Source: Heliocidaris erythrogramma
Taxonomy: Eukaryota > Echinodermata > Echinoidea > Camarodonta > Echinometridae
DNA length: 64,000 nucleotides
Direction of reading: 5' to 3'
Assembly (NCBI GenBank): GCA_025617745.1
Contig: CM046870.1
Coordinates: 10,964,410-11,028,409, forward strand
The notes below the pieces were generated by a model. The model did no database searches, had not been told where the DNA came from, and worked only from the letters and a program-made list of their open reading frames with translations. Below are positions 36,601-51,600 of this stretch, in pieces. A program made the position numbers and the translations under genes. The first letter of the stretch is position 1. Each line of letters opens with the position of its first letter.

Positions 36601-39600
36601 GTAAATGTAACTATCGCGATACCCGACTTTAGTCGCACAAACTACCAAAAAAACACTTTTATTACCAAGAGTAGATTGACCGTCTACAAAGGTAAATGAA
36701 TGAATCAATTTTAAAATATATAAATATCACAATAACAATAACTAAACAATACTGAATACTTCTACAGCGCTCATATCCACCAAGCAATGTGCTCAAGGCG
36801 CTCCAATATTACCCTGGCTCTATCTAGGCTACCTATTTCGGTGCTCACAGCTTTCAAGGAATTCCTACCTACCAGGTACCATTTAACCCATTACCGACGG
36901 GAACCGGGTGGTCCCTGTATTAAGCCTATGGGAATGAGATAATTCAGTAGTCAACGGGTTAATACCTGGGTAGAGAGTGTGAGATTTAGTGGCAAATAAA
37001 CACCCAGAGGGGAAAATTTGTCATTTTCCCTCAAATACAATGGATATGACTGTCTAGTTGGTATCTCTGACAGGAGTGATGGGCTTGACCAAGCATAAGG
37101 TATTTTGTTTTGATCTATTTCAGGTTAATTGAACTATTCATCACATACTTTGGACTTTAGCCTTTCTCGATGTTTTTCAACTTTTATGCATACTTTTATT
37201 TATGTATGGGTAAATGTGTGTGTTATTATTCTATAATTGGATGTTAATAGTAATAATAACAGCAGTAATAGTATTAATGATGTGGGTAATAATGGTGATG
37301 ATGATGCTGATGATAATAATAATAATAACAATAATGATAATAATAATAATGATGATGATAGCAACAACAGCAAATAATAATAATAATAGTAATAATAATA
37401 AAAAATAATAATAAAAATGATAATATTAATGATCATGACAAGGATGACAATAACAATAATGATAACAATAAAAAAATGATAACACTGAAAATCTAGTATG
37501 TGTATATCAGTTCATTTTAAACTGTTCTAGAAGCTCTAGCAGTATTATACTATCTCCGTTCTGTAACAAAATAATGTTGATATATTCAGTGCATAAAGAC
37601 TTACCCCTGTTTTGTGTTCGGATATAAGCCATCGCTATCATGAAAACCACGATTGTCGATTTTTATCTAAATATTCCAATATCTAATAAATTACAAGTCA
37701 TCCTCACCACCGTTTCTTATATTAAGGAATGGGCCTAATAACTATTAATGTATTTTGTATTCAAAAACATTTTTATCCCAATATTCTCTGTTACAGAAAA
37801 GAACAGTTTAATTGGTTTGCATTGTTTTCACTTGCTAGCTGTACATACCTCAATGGATACTGAATATCAATTTCAAAATTATTCATACATCTGGCACAAT
37901 TCATTTTCAATAGCTTTCTATTCACAACCAGATGGTGTGATGACGAAAACCAGAATAATGTCAATTGAATAATAGAGTAACTGGGGATGGTGAATTGGAA
38001 CTATTGTGAATATTGACACTCCACATTCATTCACGATTTCAGACCCTTGGTGAATTTGATCAGAGATCTCAGTTTGCAATATTTCGTCATTAATGTATTT
38101 TGCTGCATTGTTATGAGCCTAGATATAAATAAACTATATACACATTATCCACTAATATTCCCTAGCGTCATTATAGCCATGTTAGCCTGAGTATGGCTAT
38201 TATGAAAATACGTTAATACTGGTATATCTCTACCTGAAAGTTCATATTTTGAGGAAAAAAAAGCACACCCGAAATCTTTTATTTTATAATATGCTCATAC
38301 ACATTTAAATGTAACATTAACTTCTGGTACCGAAAAGAAAATAGAATGAATAAACGACCTCGTTCCATTTCATATCTATCAAAATAATGTGCCAAATATT
38401 GCTAAATGTCGGCCATAATTTCTGGTAAATTTTTTCAAGTAAGAAATTATATTCTATAGGAATTAGAAACTCGCTTTTCCCCCTCGGCTACTGCTAAACT
38501 ATGTTTACCCTTAATCTGACGACTGGGACATTTACTGTGGGAGTAGACCTGGGGGCTGTTTCATAAAGCTGTTCGTAAAGTTACGCATGACTTTACGAAC
38601 GACTTGAATATGAAGTGCCAAATGAAATGCCCAAAGGTTTTCCTGACGTTTTAACAAAGTATGACTGTATTTCCAAAAATCTCAATTAGATTGTGTCAAA
38701 AAAATTATAATTCGCATTAAAAATGACTGTAAAGAATAAGAATGCTAATCTACGTCTGTATATTTTCAGAATATACATTTGGCTTGCCATATTCAATTCG
38801 TGCGTAGCTTTACGAACAGCTTGATGAAACAGTACCCCTAACTCCTGCGTTGGTGATACATTACAGACATGCTTGTGTAACGCGCGACTTCTATGATGGA
38901 TCAGTAAAAGAAAGAATTGAAAACCAACTGGTTACTTCCATGATACTAAAATACGAAGCAAAATTGTATTACAGTATATGTCATAATTATGATATTCACG
39001 AGTTTTCCCTTTCTTCCTCATGAAAATGTGTGCGGGAACCTAACTTTATCTATAAGATACAGTTCATAGTTCTTTGTATCATACATTTGTTTCTTGGTAA
39101 ATTCTGTACCATAACAGTTATATATAATTTTTTCAAGTTGATATTTGTACATTTTGTATAAAGGTTACATATTGTGTAATAACACAAATGGCCGGAAAGT
39201 TTTACAACCATAACTAATTGACTAATGACCGAGTATTGGATAGACGTGGTAAAGCTGATTGTGGCCTTTGAGTTGTCCTGGTCATCCTTGTGGATGTCCT
39301 TCTCTTGAACATGCCTGTCACCTGACAGTCTACTTGTCCTCTTTGTGTTGGTGTCTCAAGCCGTCCCACGCCTGGTTCATAGTTCGCCGCCATCCAGTCC
39401 GTCGGTGTGAAGGTGTGCCCATCAATGTCATCGACGTCGGAATCGTCTGATGTCAATTTTCTCATCTCAGCTCGGATGTCTTTAAGGTGCTCTGTCACCG
39501 TTTCCTTGACGGCAACGATGTCAGTAGGGTTACCCGTCTTCAAGAGCTCCTTGGCGTAGCCGTCCAGTTTCTCCGCCCGGGAGCGGAGTCGTCGGATACC

Positions 39601-42600
39601 AGACAAGACGGTCGCAACCTTTCGACCAGATACCTTCTCGATGTCCAGAATACGTGCTGTGAGATCGACACGCTTGGCCTCGATCTTGGCGTAAAGGGAG
39701 GCTATTTCGTTTTGAGCGGATTCATTAATCTTTGCTTTGAGTTCCTTGGCTTTGTCTGCGTTGCTCTGTAGACGTTGCTTGTAGGAGTTCGCGACGCGAT
39801 CAAAGTGATTCGGATCAATTTTACTGAGTAGCTGTTTCAATTCCCCTGCTAACTCTTCTTCCACATCGCTGATGTTGACACACTCGTGGTTGTTGAGCTT
39901 ACTGGCATGTTCGTCTAAAGAACACCGTGGACACAACGGCTGATGACATGGACGGCAGAACATGGTGAGTGCTGAACCGTGTTTTTTGCATCTTCTCTCC
40001 AATATTCCGATCTCACTTACGTTGTCCCCTTCATCCACGGGCACACCGTTCTGGAAGTCGAGTACGCCTATGATACGATGGCTTCTCGTCATCTTTAGAA
40101 GTTTATGGGCATTCACACACGCATCACAGATCAGTAGCTCACAGTCGACGCAGTAGGACTTGGCCAAGCAGATAGCACCGAGCTCTTTGCAGGAGCCACA
40201 CTGGCACCCACTGTCTTGAATCTTGGTCTCGATTCTTTCCCGAACCCTTGCCTCATTGACTCTCTTGGTCGCCCTTAGGTTGGGCAACAAGGAATCGATT
40301 CCTCTGGAGACGCTGGTGACCTCACGACAGAGCGGACAAGAGACTTTTAGGTTGCGGATACAGTGCTCCAGGCAACGGGTACAGAAAGAGTGAAAACACT
40401 TGAGGTACTTGGCATTGGTCAGCTTGTCCATACAAACAGCGCAGTTCATTTCATCCCGCTCTTTCTCCGAAACTTCAGCCATTCTCAATGCTGGTAGTCT
40501 CTATACATGCAGCTCAAAATGATAGTCACTTTGAATTATTGTCAGTTCCTTCGAAACGGTTGCACAACTGTTAAGAATAGTGCTGTATCTGAGTTATTTG
40601 CCAGCTGTAAACCTATATAAAATTATCTATATAATATATATCAGCGCTTTGAGCCAGTTTGGGAAAGGCGCTTTATAAATGCCAGGTATTATTATTATAT
40701 ATCTCCTGACCGAGACTTCTCAGATATGCCAACGTACTCTGATATGTCTTGACAGCTAGGCTCTCGCATAGTGATGACGCCTGAAGTCGAGGATACTCTG
40801 ACATTTCTTTTGCAGACGTGATTACCGTGATTATATAGTTCCTGTGATCCCATCAAGAATCTGCATACAGCAGTCACCAACATCCTGTCTCCTGCATCGT
40901 GGACCATATGAATATATATGTCAGGAACATGATTTCTATGTAACCTCTGTTGATAATCCTTTCGGTTACGATGACGAGGTCGTTGAGATTTCTTCGGACA
41001 ATGATCTCGATGGCATGACGTGTGAGACTCTGCAGGTTTGTAAGTCCTACTCCAGTTTATACGTTGTACTCGTGCCTCATCTTTCAACTACTGAATAAAT
41101 GTGGTCTATCTTATTCTGTTTACATGTTAAAGAATATCCCAACCAACCCATATGCTGGTATTCGCAAAAATTATAATTCAAGCTATGACACGTCACAAAT
41201 ACCGTCAAAACAATGAAACAATGTGGAATGAACCGGTGCCGTGATTGTACCACGCAGTGCTACTAAAAATAATAGATTTGCGCAGTTATCACACCCATGC
41301 CATTCCATTTGGCATTATTTCACGTGCTCATAATTAGAAAATTGCTAAATCAATAACCATAGTGTTTTATCTTTCTTCACTTATTTAGCATTTTATTCCG
41401 CCTACCATATGTGTGTCTGTCAATCAAGGCCGTTTTGTTTACGACTGTTTCTAGCCTTGCTCTGAGATGCAGTGCACAGAAAGGCCCACATTTTCTAGCT
41501 ACCAATATCGTGTATTGGCTGTATATAATTATCTTTCAATTCTGCTTTATACCATTGTTTATAATTATCTTCGTATAATTTGTAATGATGGCACTTAATT
41601 GAGAAGCTACGAATAAACTTTGGGACAAAAATATATCACATGAACGAGTATAAGTCTTTTCTCTTTTTCTTCTTTGCGTATTATTGTGTGATTGAAATGA
41701 TGTATTGATATTGAGTGTATAAGTCCCATTTTTTCGATCTTTTCAACAGTGACTTCGATCTCCGGGGCCTTGGGCCAGTTACCCCTTCCAGTAATCGAGG
41801 ACCGAGCATGTGCTTTTGAAACCATTGCTTTATGTAATTAGAAAATCACCATTATCTTCTCGTGAAAATAAGCTCCTCAACATTTTAGCACAGCGAACGA
41901 ACAACGAGAGCAAAATGTGGTAAAGCCTTCTGTTTAATTTATTAAGCGACTTGACAGAGAACAGAACCCAAACAGATCTGAAATGCAAACATATCAATTT
42001 ACTTTGTATAGTATGTCATTCAGTGGTTGGATGCAATTGGATTCGCTCCGCTGGCTCTCTATTAAAATGGAAAACGATTTCAACCAAACTAAGGTCATTA
42101 CTTCCCCGACTGTCGCGTTCACACTATATACGTAAACCTCCAGTAGTGGTAATATTCATATTTTACCTGGCAATTTACGTTTGGAGTCCAATAGTCATAT
42201 TAAGCATGATCACCCGAAAAACAAAGTGAAAATAGAGCGAAAATAGAGTGAAACTTCACTCTCTTCCTCAAAGAGAGCACTCGATAGTCACTCTATATAT
42301 TACTGACGTCACTCCCGGTGGAGTGAGAACATAGTGAAAATTCACCTATTTGTTTAGAGAGAGAGAGAGAGAGAGAGTACATCATATTTCAAAAACTTGT
42401 TTTGAAGATGATTGTGGCCAGGTATATTTTGATTGACTCTGAATAGTGTGAATACGCAAGATCACTAATGTAATTCAAATCAAATAAGCACGATTCCAAC
42501 ATACAGGAGCTGTTGGACTGTCACACATTCGCTGATCGCGATGGCCCAGTGGTTTAGAGAAAATGTCTTGGAATTAGGAGAGCGCGGGTTCGGGACCAAG

Positions 42601-45600
42601 TAAGTGCTCTACGATATTTCCCTTATAGGTAATTGTGATTCACAATGATCCCGTTCCTCTGACAGGACTATAGGTCCCCTGGTTGGCTTTCAGATTTTAT
42701 CAAGCCTCTACAAAGTTACCAAATCACTTTAAAATTTCTTTTGCACTTTTAAAGTGCAATATATGTACTTCTTTTTTTTTTGCAGCTCAAATGTTAAAGC
42801 TATGAATCGATTTCAGTAAGAAAATGTATATTTTTGTTTGTTTGCTTGTTTGTTTTACACAAATGGTTCTGCTCAGAGCTAAAAGTGAATTAACGCTATA
42901 ATTTGTTGGAACGCCTTCCTGTACAGGACTAAATTCTTTTAAAAGGCGTGTGCATAGATTTCTTTTGGCAAATCGCATATCATGACTTCAATGTTTTACC
43001 TATTGCCCAATATATTTCCTTAAATTGCTTTTTATATATATTTTTTAATGAGTTGCAGTGAACCATTGATTAGCCTTCTGGATCCTTGGTGTTTTGGCTG
43101 GCTATTGTTCACACTTTGCATGTTATATAAAAAAAAGGGGGAAAAAAGAAAACAGATTTGAGATTAAGCCCTTTTTGGCTTTCAATAGACGCATTCATGT
43201 GTCACTTGCACGAATTTTACACAACTGTTATCTCAATGTTATAAAATCTGTACCAAATAACATCATTTCCCCCTTTGCTTATTTTTTTCTATCACGAATA
43301 AGTATTATTATAGAAAGTGAATCTGCTTTTGCTAAAGAAAAAAAATAATGTTGTATTCATTATAAGAATATATTGCATTACATTGTTGGTTAATAAGTTA
43401 AAATCAGATAAAAAGAAATTTTAAAGTGATTTGGTAACTTTGTAGAGGCTTGATAAAATCTGAGCTGCCTGGCCTTACATGCTATCAGTGTATGTAATAT
43501 GGTGTAAAATGAAGCCCGGGGGGGGGGGGGGGAGCACTTCAAAATCATCATATCCTTCACAAAAGTATGCAAGTGACCGGAAATCCAGACTCATTTTCCC
43601 CAATAGACTCAGTGTTAGACTAAAGCGTATGGCCATACGCTTTCGTAAATGGGAGTATTCAGTCATAGATATCTTAATAATATAGCATTATATATTTGAA
43701 AACCTTTCTATGCCTGGCTATTTATTTATCTTTCTGAACATCATTATACAAGACAGATATCAAAACTCAACAATTTATTAAATCAAGCCTCCACAAAGTT
43801 ACCGAATGCCTAGGCGGTCTGATATTTTAGAATGGACGAAATTCAAACAAAGTCCCGTCTCCCCAAAACCGAAGTGACACACAATTCTCTTGCTCCACCT
43901 ACCCTGTTTGAATGTCCACGGTAATTCCTCTAGGCTCGTTCAAGCTACTTTGAATGATTGTCTGTCGTCCACTCCCATCTAAATTGGCAACTTCAATAAC
44001 GTCACGATCTTCATCTGTCCAATAGATCCGCCTCCTTGCAGTGTCAATGGCAATACCAACATGGACTGGGGGATAATATTAATATTAATAATAATGATGA
44101 TAAAATAATAATGATAATGATAATACTTATATTGGATACTTTTATAGCTCTCATATTCACCACACAAGATGCTTAAGGTGCTCCAATATTTCCCCGGCCC
44201 TAGCTAGGCTATATAGAGAGCCCTCTCAAATAAAATAAACTGATATTCACTCCTACACAAGTGATCACTGGCGTGACTCCCGGAGGAGTGAAAATAAAGT
44301 GAATATTCACTAAGACTCGGGAGAAATGATCGATCAAAGTCAGATTTCTAAACATTTTTTGAGGAGTTTATATATATTTACTTTTTAAATTGTCCTCTTT
44401 CAATTTCACATTCCACTGAGAGTCGATTTAATTCAATTTATCGAACCAAATTATTGGATTTCTAAGTAATGTTTGCACCTTTTTAGTTGAATACAACATT
44501 TCCATAGGCAAAAAAAAAACCCCAACAAAAACAAAAAACAACAACCCAAAAATGAAAGTAAAGTAAACGCCTACCATTGTTATCGAAGACGATTGTCTGT
44601 TTAAAACTACCATCAAGAGCTGCCTTTGTGATACTTCCATACGTCAGATCAGTCCAATACACATGTTTGAGTACGGGGTCATATGTTATGGCGACCGGAT
44701 ACTCCAGATCATCTAAGGGCAATGCCCTCACGCCTTGGTCAGTGGTGCCACCTAACCCTGTGTCACCGTTTGAAGCTTCCGTAACAATTGGAACTTGGAA
44801 GATTTTATTCTGCGCGCTGTCAACCACCAGCACGAAGTCGTCCTCGTATGGACCTTTTTAAAAAAAGAAGGAAATGATGTCACAAATTGTCTTGTCAAAT
44901 AGCTCAAAGTAGGCCTACAACGTAACTTGTAAACTCAAGATCCAATCACAACACACCCCAAAACACGAGGTAGTTCTACAATTAGTTTGCATTGCCAACT
45001 ACTACTTTCGACGAATCATAAGCGATACACAGCTTCTCTTATCCTGTATTAACCAACCAACCAACCAACCAGGAGCCACCTTTCACGCGCATGAGTAAAG
45101 CCTTCATTCTGATTGGATGATAGTGTACAGGTGTGATTGGAGGTAAATTCTGATTGGCTGAAACTAAACTCACTTGATTCGCATGTCACGCCGTTAACTG
45201 TGTAGCCGGACGAACATCCGCATGAATAATCCGCGTTACTGAGCGGGAAACAAAGTTCTGCGCATCCGCCATTGTTGGTAGTACATGGACCTGCAATTGA
45301 ACAAGGGAATATTATTTTCTTTCTCAAACAATTTATATTTTTATCTTAGAGAATATTGCTCAATCTTTGAATTATGTTACGTTCCGTCCTTCTTCTTCGC
45401 CCATACAATTCTTCTTCTTCTTCTTCTTCCTCTTTATCCTTCCTTCTCATCCCTTCTTTTTCAATCACTTTTTTCTTCTACTCTTCCTTTTCCCTTTTTT
45501 CTCTCTTCTCCATCTTTGTTCTCAACTGCTCCATCTATTCCTTCTTCTTCTCTTTATTTTCTCCCTTTCTTTATCCCCCCCCCCCCCCCTTTATGATCAC

Positions 45601-48600
45601 ATTCTTCTTTTTTCCACTTCTCCTCTCTTCTTCTTCCGTTTTCTTTTCATTTCTCCTTTATTTTTCCTTTTTGATACTCTCTCTCTGCTTCTTTTATTTC
45701 TTCTCCTTCCTGCTCTTCCTCTTCTTCTCTGTCTCCTTTTTTCTTTTCATTTCATGTCTTTATAATTATCTATATTTATATCATTATTAATCTCAGCTGA
45801 TAATAATAAGAATAACAACCGCAAGCACCAAATATCTTGTAGAATATGTATCAACATTATACTGTACAAAGCGCATTGGGACTAATCAGGGGCGGATCCA
45901 GGATTTAGTATAAGGGGGGGGGGGGGCACACAAATGCAGGTTTGTCGACTTTTGGAAAAGGTAGACCCGTATTTTTTGCGTCTTGTCAGCTTCTCGAAAA
46001 ATGGGCCGGAAGTGCCCCCACCACCCTGGATCCGCCAATGGGACTAATTATGAGTAACATCTGAGGTCTATTATCATCACAGTTATTATTAATACCAGTA
46101 GGCCTACTTGAAAACAGACAATAAAATACTGACTATTTACGAGTGGTTGCGTGTCTTCGTCGTCGGCTGTGATACCGAGTGCGTACGTATTGTGATCAAT
46201 GACCTCAAATTCGACAGCCTGGTTGACCTCGCCGACATTGCTAATGGTTGTAATATGACCTCCAGTCTCCCCTGATGTCCAGCTGGTCACAAAAAGATGG
46301 TTCTATATAAACACAGGTAGTGTTTGTTGGGGGGGGGGGGGGGAGAACAAGTATTTCGTATTTTTGCAATTTTCCGTGAGACTAATTAGCTGTCATTTGA
46401 ACTACAAAAAGTATACGATTAAAATCCCTCATCGCTTTTTTTGGCACTCCTAAATATGTCATATTCAAACAAACTAGATTTTAACGTGAGAAAATAAAGT
46501 TGTAAAATGGTCATTCCATGAGGGTGGGGCAAGAAAATGTGACGGTGTCCCCGTAACACTGGTATGAGATCTCCTTTTACACCTGGAAGATGAAATCATC
46601 TGTTGAGGATTTTAAGCAATGAATAAGCCTATGTCCATACATAGGCTTATTCATTGCTTAAAATCAGAATCATTCCTGCTTCAGTTGGTATACTCTTTTA
46701 AAGCTTTCCCTATAAATACGCGTTTCCTTTTTACCTGCGGAACATGGACACCACATTACATAAACTATTGGTCTACCATATTGTTTTACCATGAAGTTAG
46801 AGTACTTCTCAACATAGCTGTGCTTTTTATGGCTGTGCTTTTCATGCTAATTTCAAATTAAGCAAACGTAGTTACGGTTGATTGGAGGTATAGTTTCTCA
46901 ATTCTGGTTATGACACAAAATTGACCCAACTTCGTGGAATGACCCCATTAAAAAAGATATGGTATACAGACGAGAAAACCGTGAACCCAGCAATGACTCG
47001 TTAGCTAGAATTCATATACATATATGTTGTTTTACACGGGTCTTTGTCTACTTTCATATCGTTGAATCCCCCCCCCCCCCTTTGCTACCCATGTACGTTT
47101 ATAATAATAATAAAAAATCAGTGTAATTTCACATGTTGTTTTCCCCATTGTGACGGTACAAGATATTACCCAGATGAAAAATGTGAAAGGTCATAACGTT
47201 GGACAATCAACTCTAAACTGAGAAATACATAAGATTCGTACCCTCACGAGCACCATGTCGAAGAAATCACCACCAAATTGATAATGGACGAGTTGTCTAT
47301 TTTCACCTTCTAAATCCACAGAGGCGATGTTATCACTGCCACGGTCAGCGAAATAGATACTGTGAGTAGAAGGACGAGAACACTGAAAGACATCAGTAAC
47401 ATTTTAACATAATGAACAATAATGGTTATCAAAAGAACAACGATATCAAGAAGTAACATCAAACGGTACGGTAGGGGCACGAGGGGCACATGCCCTCCCC
47501 CATCGAATGGCGATAATTATAAAGAAAAGGGTATATTGAGAAGGGGGAAAAGAGAAATAGAGAATAAAATATATAAGGGAAGACATCGGAAATAAACAGT
47601 GCTTTAAATAGTTCAGTCATACCTCCACACCGACTCCATACCGAACGAATCTTGGATATTCGGGGAGTGCATTTTTTTGTAAATCATTTTTTAATATTTA
47701 TTTCTATTAATATTATTCTAACTATATATTTGATTTATTTGATTTATTTGATTTATTTATCTATTTTTGTCTATTTTTTATTAGTTGTTTGTTTTTGGTT
47801 GGGGTCGATCTGTCTCGTCGGTGTGAGTGGGGTATTGACATGAATTTGAAATTTGCTCTTATAAGAATGATGCTATCACCTTTCTGCTCCTTCTTAAATT
47901 CTACAGAGAAGAGCCTTTCCTCAATAAGACACTTAACTACAAATCTGAATATTTATATTTTAAAGATTACTCACATGCTGTTTTGGAAGTCGATGGCGAG
48001 TCCGTTAGGGAATTGAATGTTCGCATCGACGATCGAAGTCCGATCCGTTCCGTCTAGATTAGCTCGTTCGATGCTCGGTAGTCCGCCATAATCAGCCCAG
48101 AACATCAGTCTACATTGCGACAAAATTTAAGAAAATACATTTAAGAGTTAGCATCATGCACTGTGACAAATGAAGAAAATTTATTTGGACAATACATGAT
48201 ATGACGTACCGCTAGAACAATTGACAGAAAGGACACCTCATTTGGAGTTTAATGCTCCACTTTCAGTTAGTGGACAACCAGCCAGAGCCCCCTCCCCCTT
48301 TTTTTTAACCTAAGTGACACATCTTTAGTACACAAACCCCAAAATTAGATCCCCCTTTAAATGTGATACCGTAACCTTTTTTTAAATTCTCATCAGAAAA
48401 TTTTATGAATTGTGCCGCCTATCTCCTTTACAAAACCCAGGATATGCCCGTTTATGTTTACCAAATTTTGATGGCCTTTTACATGTACATATTATACATG
48501 TATAAAGCAATTTAAAATTAAAAGAAAAGGAAGTGGAAAGTGTTATTTTTTAGTAGTGAAAGACAACTTAAATTTAGTATAAGCGATTTTATGAAAATTG

Positions 48601-51600
48601 AAATATATCACTTGTAGGGCCATGTTCTTCAATATGCAGCATTTTTATAGCGATTTCTATCCAGAAATTATATTCAGATGCTCTTGCAAATATTTCTTAG
48701 AAAGGTGGTCCTAGAATTTCACCCTTCAATAGGAGGGAAGCGCCCCAGCGGCCCATCGCCCCAACCCACCCCTCTATGTATCCGCTCATGCCACTGACGT
48801 AACCAGACTTGACGATCAAGAGGTGCAGATGCTGAGAGTGGGGTGGCAAACAAAATTACAGAGTCACATAGTGCACGCACACACTTCGTTGGATTATATC
48901 TTTAGCGGAGGAATGGGAGGGGTGAGGTGGGGGCGTGGCCTCTCGTACCCCCTGGCTACGCCTATGGCTGATGCAATTCACTTACCCCAGTCCAGGATGA
49001 AGAGCGATACTTCTAGGTTTGCCCACATCATCCTGGATGAGTACAGCTCTCATTGTGCCGTCGTATCTGGAGACGGCGATCTGGCGGAATGATTGGTCGG
49101 CGGTATAGAGGTTCTTCGCCACCCAGTCCACTGCCATGTCTACAGGATGAAATAGCAATGATAGGGAAATTTGTGGTACTTTTGAATTAACATCTTGAAG
49201 TTTGAAGTCGTTACTGTTCGAGGTTAACTACAACAGACAGCTGTATACTGGGTGACTTCCTAAATCATGACAACAGGCCAAAGTGTGTTAAAACCACGTC
49301 TGAGAGTTCAGAGTTGAGCAGGATCACAGGCAATCACGGTACAAACCAAAGCCCTGAATATTCTTTTTGATGAAGGTGATAGAGATCCACTCCATGGAAT
49401 GATATTGCACTAAAATATTGTGTCATCCTACACTACAAAGGGCATTTTTGCCTCCTGAATTCTGGCGATTATTCTGGCGTAGTTACCTCTCTGAGAGGTC
49501 GACCGCCTCCGAAATTGAGTCCGCATGACGAGCCGTGGAAAGATTTCACCAAAATAAGAAGAAAATGGCTCTTAAAAATGCAGTTTTCTGGAGATTAAGC
49601 GACAACTTTTAGGTCTTGTTAAATTGGCTACACTTATACATGGGTTTAATAGACGTTGAAAAGAATGCATCGAAAGTAAAATACATATAAAGAGGCATCA
49701 TTTTCTGTGCACATTAAATGGGATTTGTTGTTGTTGCTGTTTTGTTTTGAATGGGTCATTTACCCCAATATTTTACAATTATGATTGTATAGAAATACCG
49801 TACGCATTAAAAATTTATATTATATAAGTTATAACATCAAATAATGATAACGAATGGGAGGGAGGGAGGGAGGGAGGGAGGGAGGGAGGGAGGAAAGGAG
49901 GAAGGGAGGGAGGAAAGGAGGGAGGGAAAGGAGGAGGGAGGGAGGGAGGAAAGGAGGAGGGAGGGAGGAAAGGAGGAGGGAGTGAGGAAAGGAGGAAGGG
50001 GGGTAGGGAGGAAAGGTGGAATGGAGTACACTGCAAAAACCAGGGTGTTAATTTAACACCATCTCGGTATCCATATTGGGCTACACCAGATAAGTGTCAA
50101 AACAACACCAGTTAGTGTTAAAACAACACCAGTTTGATATTGGTCTACACCAGATAAGTGTCAAAACAACACCAGTTAGTGTTAAAACAACGCCAGTTTG
50201 ATTCGAAACTGGTGTTGTTTTAACACTTATCTGGTGTAGCCCAATATAGATACCGAGATGGTGTTAAATTAACACCCTGGTTTTTGCAGTGTAGGGAAGG
50301 CAGTGGAGAGGGAGAAGGCAGGGAGGGGCAGTGAGGGAGGGACGGGAAACAGTCAACATTAGACAACATGGTGTCAAGGAAAAGAAAATACGTTGATGGC
50401 TTTTTCTGAGGTATAAACCTTCTGAAGGAGGGAGAGGGTGAAAGGGGGCGGGACAGGGAGAAATGATGGGTATAAGAAGTGATTGAGGGCAGGAGGGGGA
50501 AGGCAACACCAGAAAACATGATTTACGGAAAAGAAATGCTTTTTATGAGTATTCTGACAGAGGTACAGCTACCTTCTACACTCCCGAATCCATAGAGTAT
50601 TCTGTCTCCCTGACCAGGAGGTAATGTCTCCGTGTCATATGATCGTATCTCCAGCGTGCTGATATCTGAATAAAACAGAATGTTCTCTCTTCTATCTGCG
50701 GTCACTGCAACTCCATAGTTGAGATTCGTTATGAAGCAATCTGGGTAGAGATGGATCAAACCCTGTGATCTTAGTTTTTGCCTATTGCTTCAATATGTCA
50801 TGATATTAAATTGCTTGTACCAGTGTGATTCATTACTATTCTTTAATTGAAATAAAATCCTGACAGATAAAATGAGTATCACCATATAAAACATTATCAG
50901 TCGATATCGTAAAACTTCACAAAAGCGGCCGGTATCAAAAGAAATGGTGCATACTTAAAGACCTCAGCCTGACCGAATTTGAAATATACGCTTTATTCAT
51001 CCACGGGGAGCTATATATTTTCTGAACAAACTGAAACCAACTTCATGAGATTCCGTTTCCTGTGGAATGAGTAACAGCGTCCCGAATGTTGAGCCCGGTG
51101 GTTTTTCTGACGAGGGCCCCGTCTCTGAGGAACGCTACTTTGCGGGGGTGAAAATTTGATGACGACATATCGTGTAGACGCACTCGGAGCTGTATACATG
51201 ACATGTCGTCACACGTCTAGCGACCCCCTGCAGTTTCCTCTGTTGTTACGCCATAGGGAGGGGGCGGACCAAAAAAAAAAATATCTTTTTTATTTTTATG
51301 GATAAACGGAGACGAAAATTTATGAATACCCAGGGTAATTATATTCTTTGTTTACTAAGCTCAATATATGGTTGTTTTTGGTCAGGCTGAGGTCTTTAAA
51401 TACACGTGTACGAAAGAAAGTGAATAAAATAACATTAAAAAAAAAAGTCTTGTCTATCGATGAAACGCTTCCCCTCCCCTTCCCTGTGTAATCCGTGTCG
51501 TCGGTCAACCTCTCGGGTTGTTTCTGTAAAACATAAACACTTCTGATAATACCATGAAAAGTGAAATAGCTTACTTTGTCAATTCAAATTTGAATAAATG

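Larger units (their letters stand above)
35489..39213. other. Receptor intron 10, proximal part
   Basis: AT-rich DNA with a SINE tail, AAT arrays and a MITE (listed). No coding frame is supported before the TRIM stop codon. Confidence 0.5.

Noticed and set aside
40695-41087. 130-aa minus-strand frame upstream of the TRIM
   Set aside because: Overlaps the better-supported plus-strand exon and has no domain.
45285-45790. Overlapping frames of Phe/Ser/Leu runs
   Set aside because: Pyrimidine-tract translations inside receptor intron 7.
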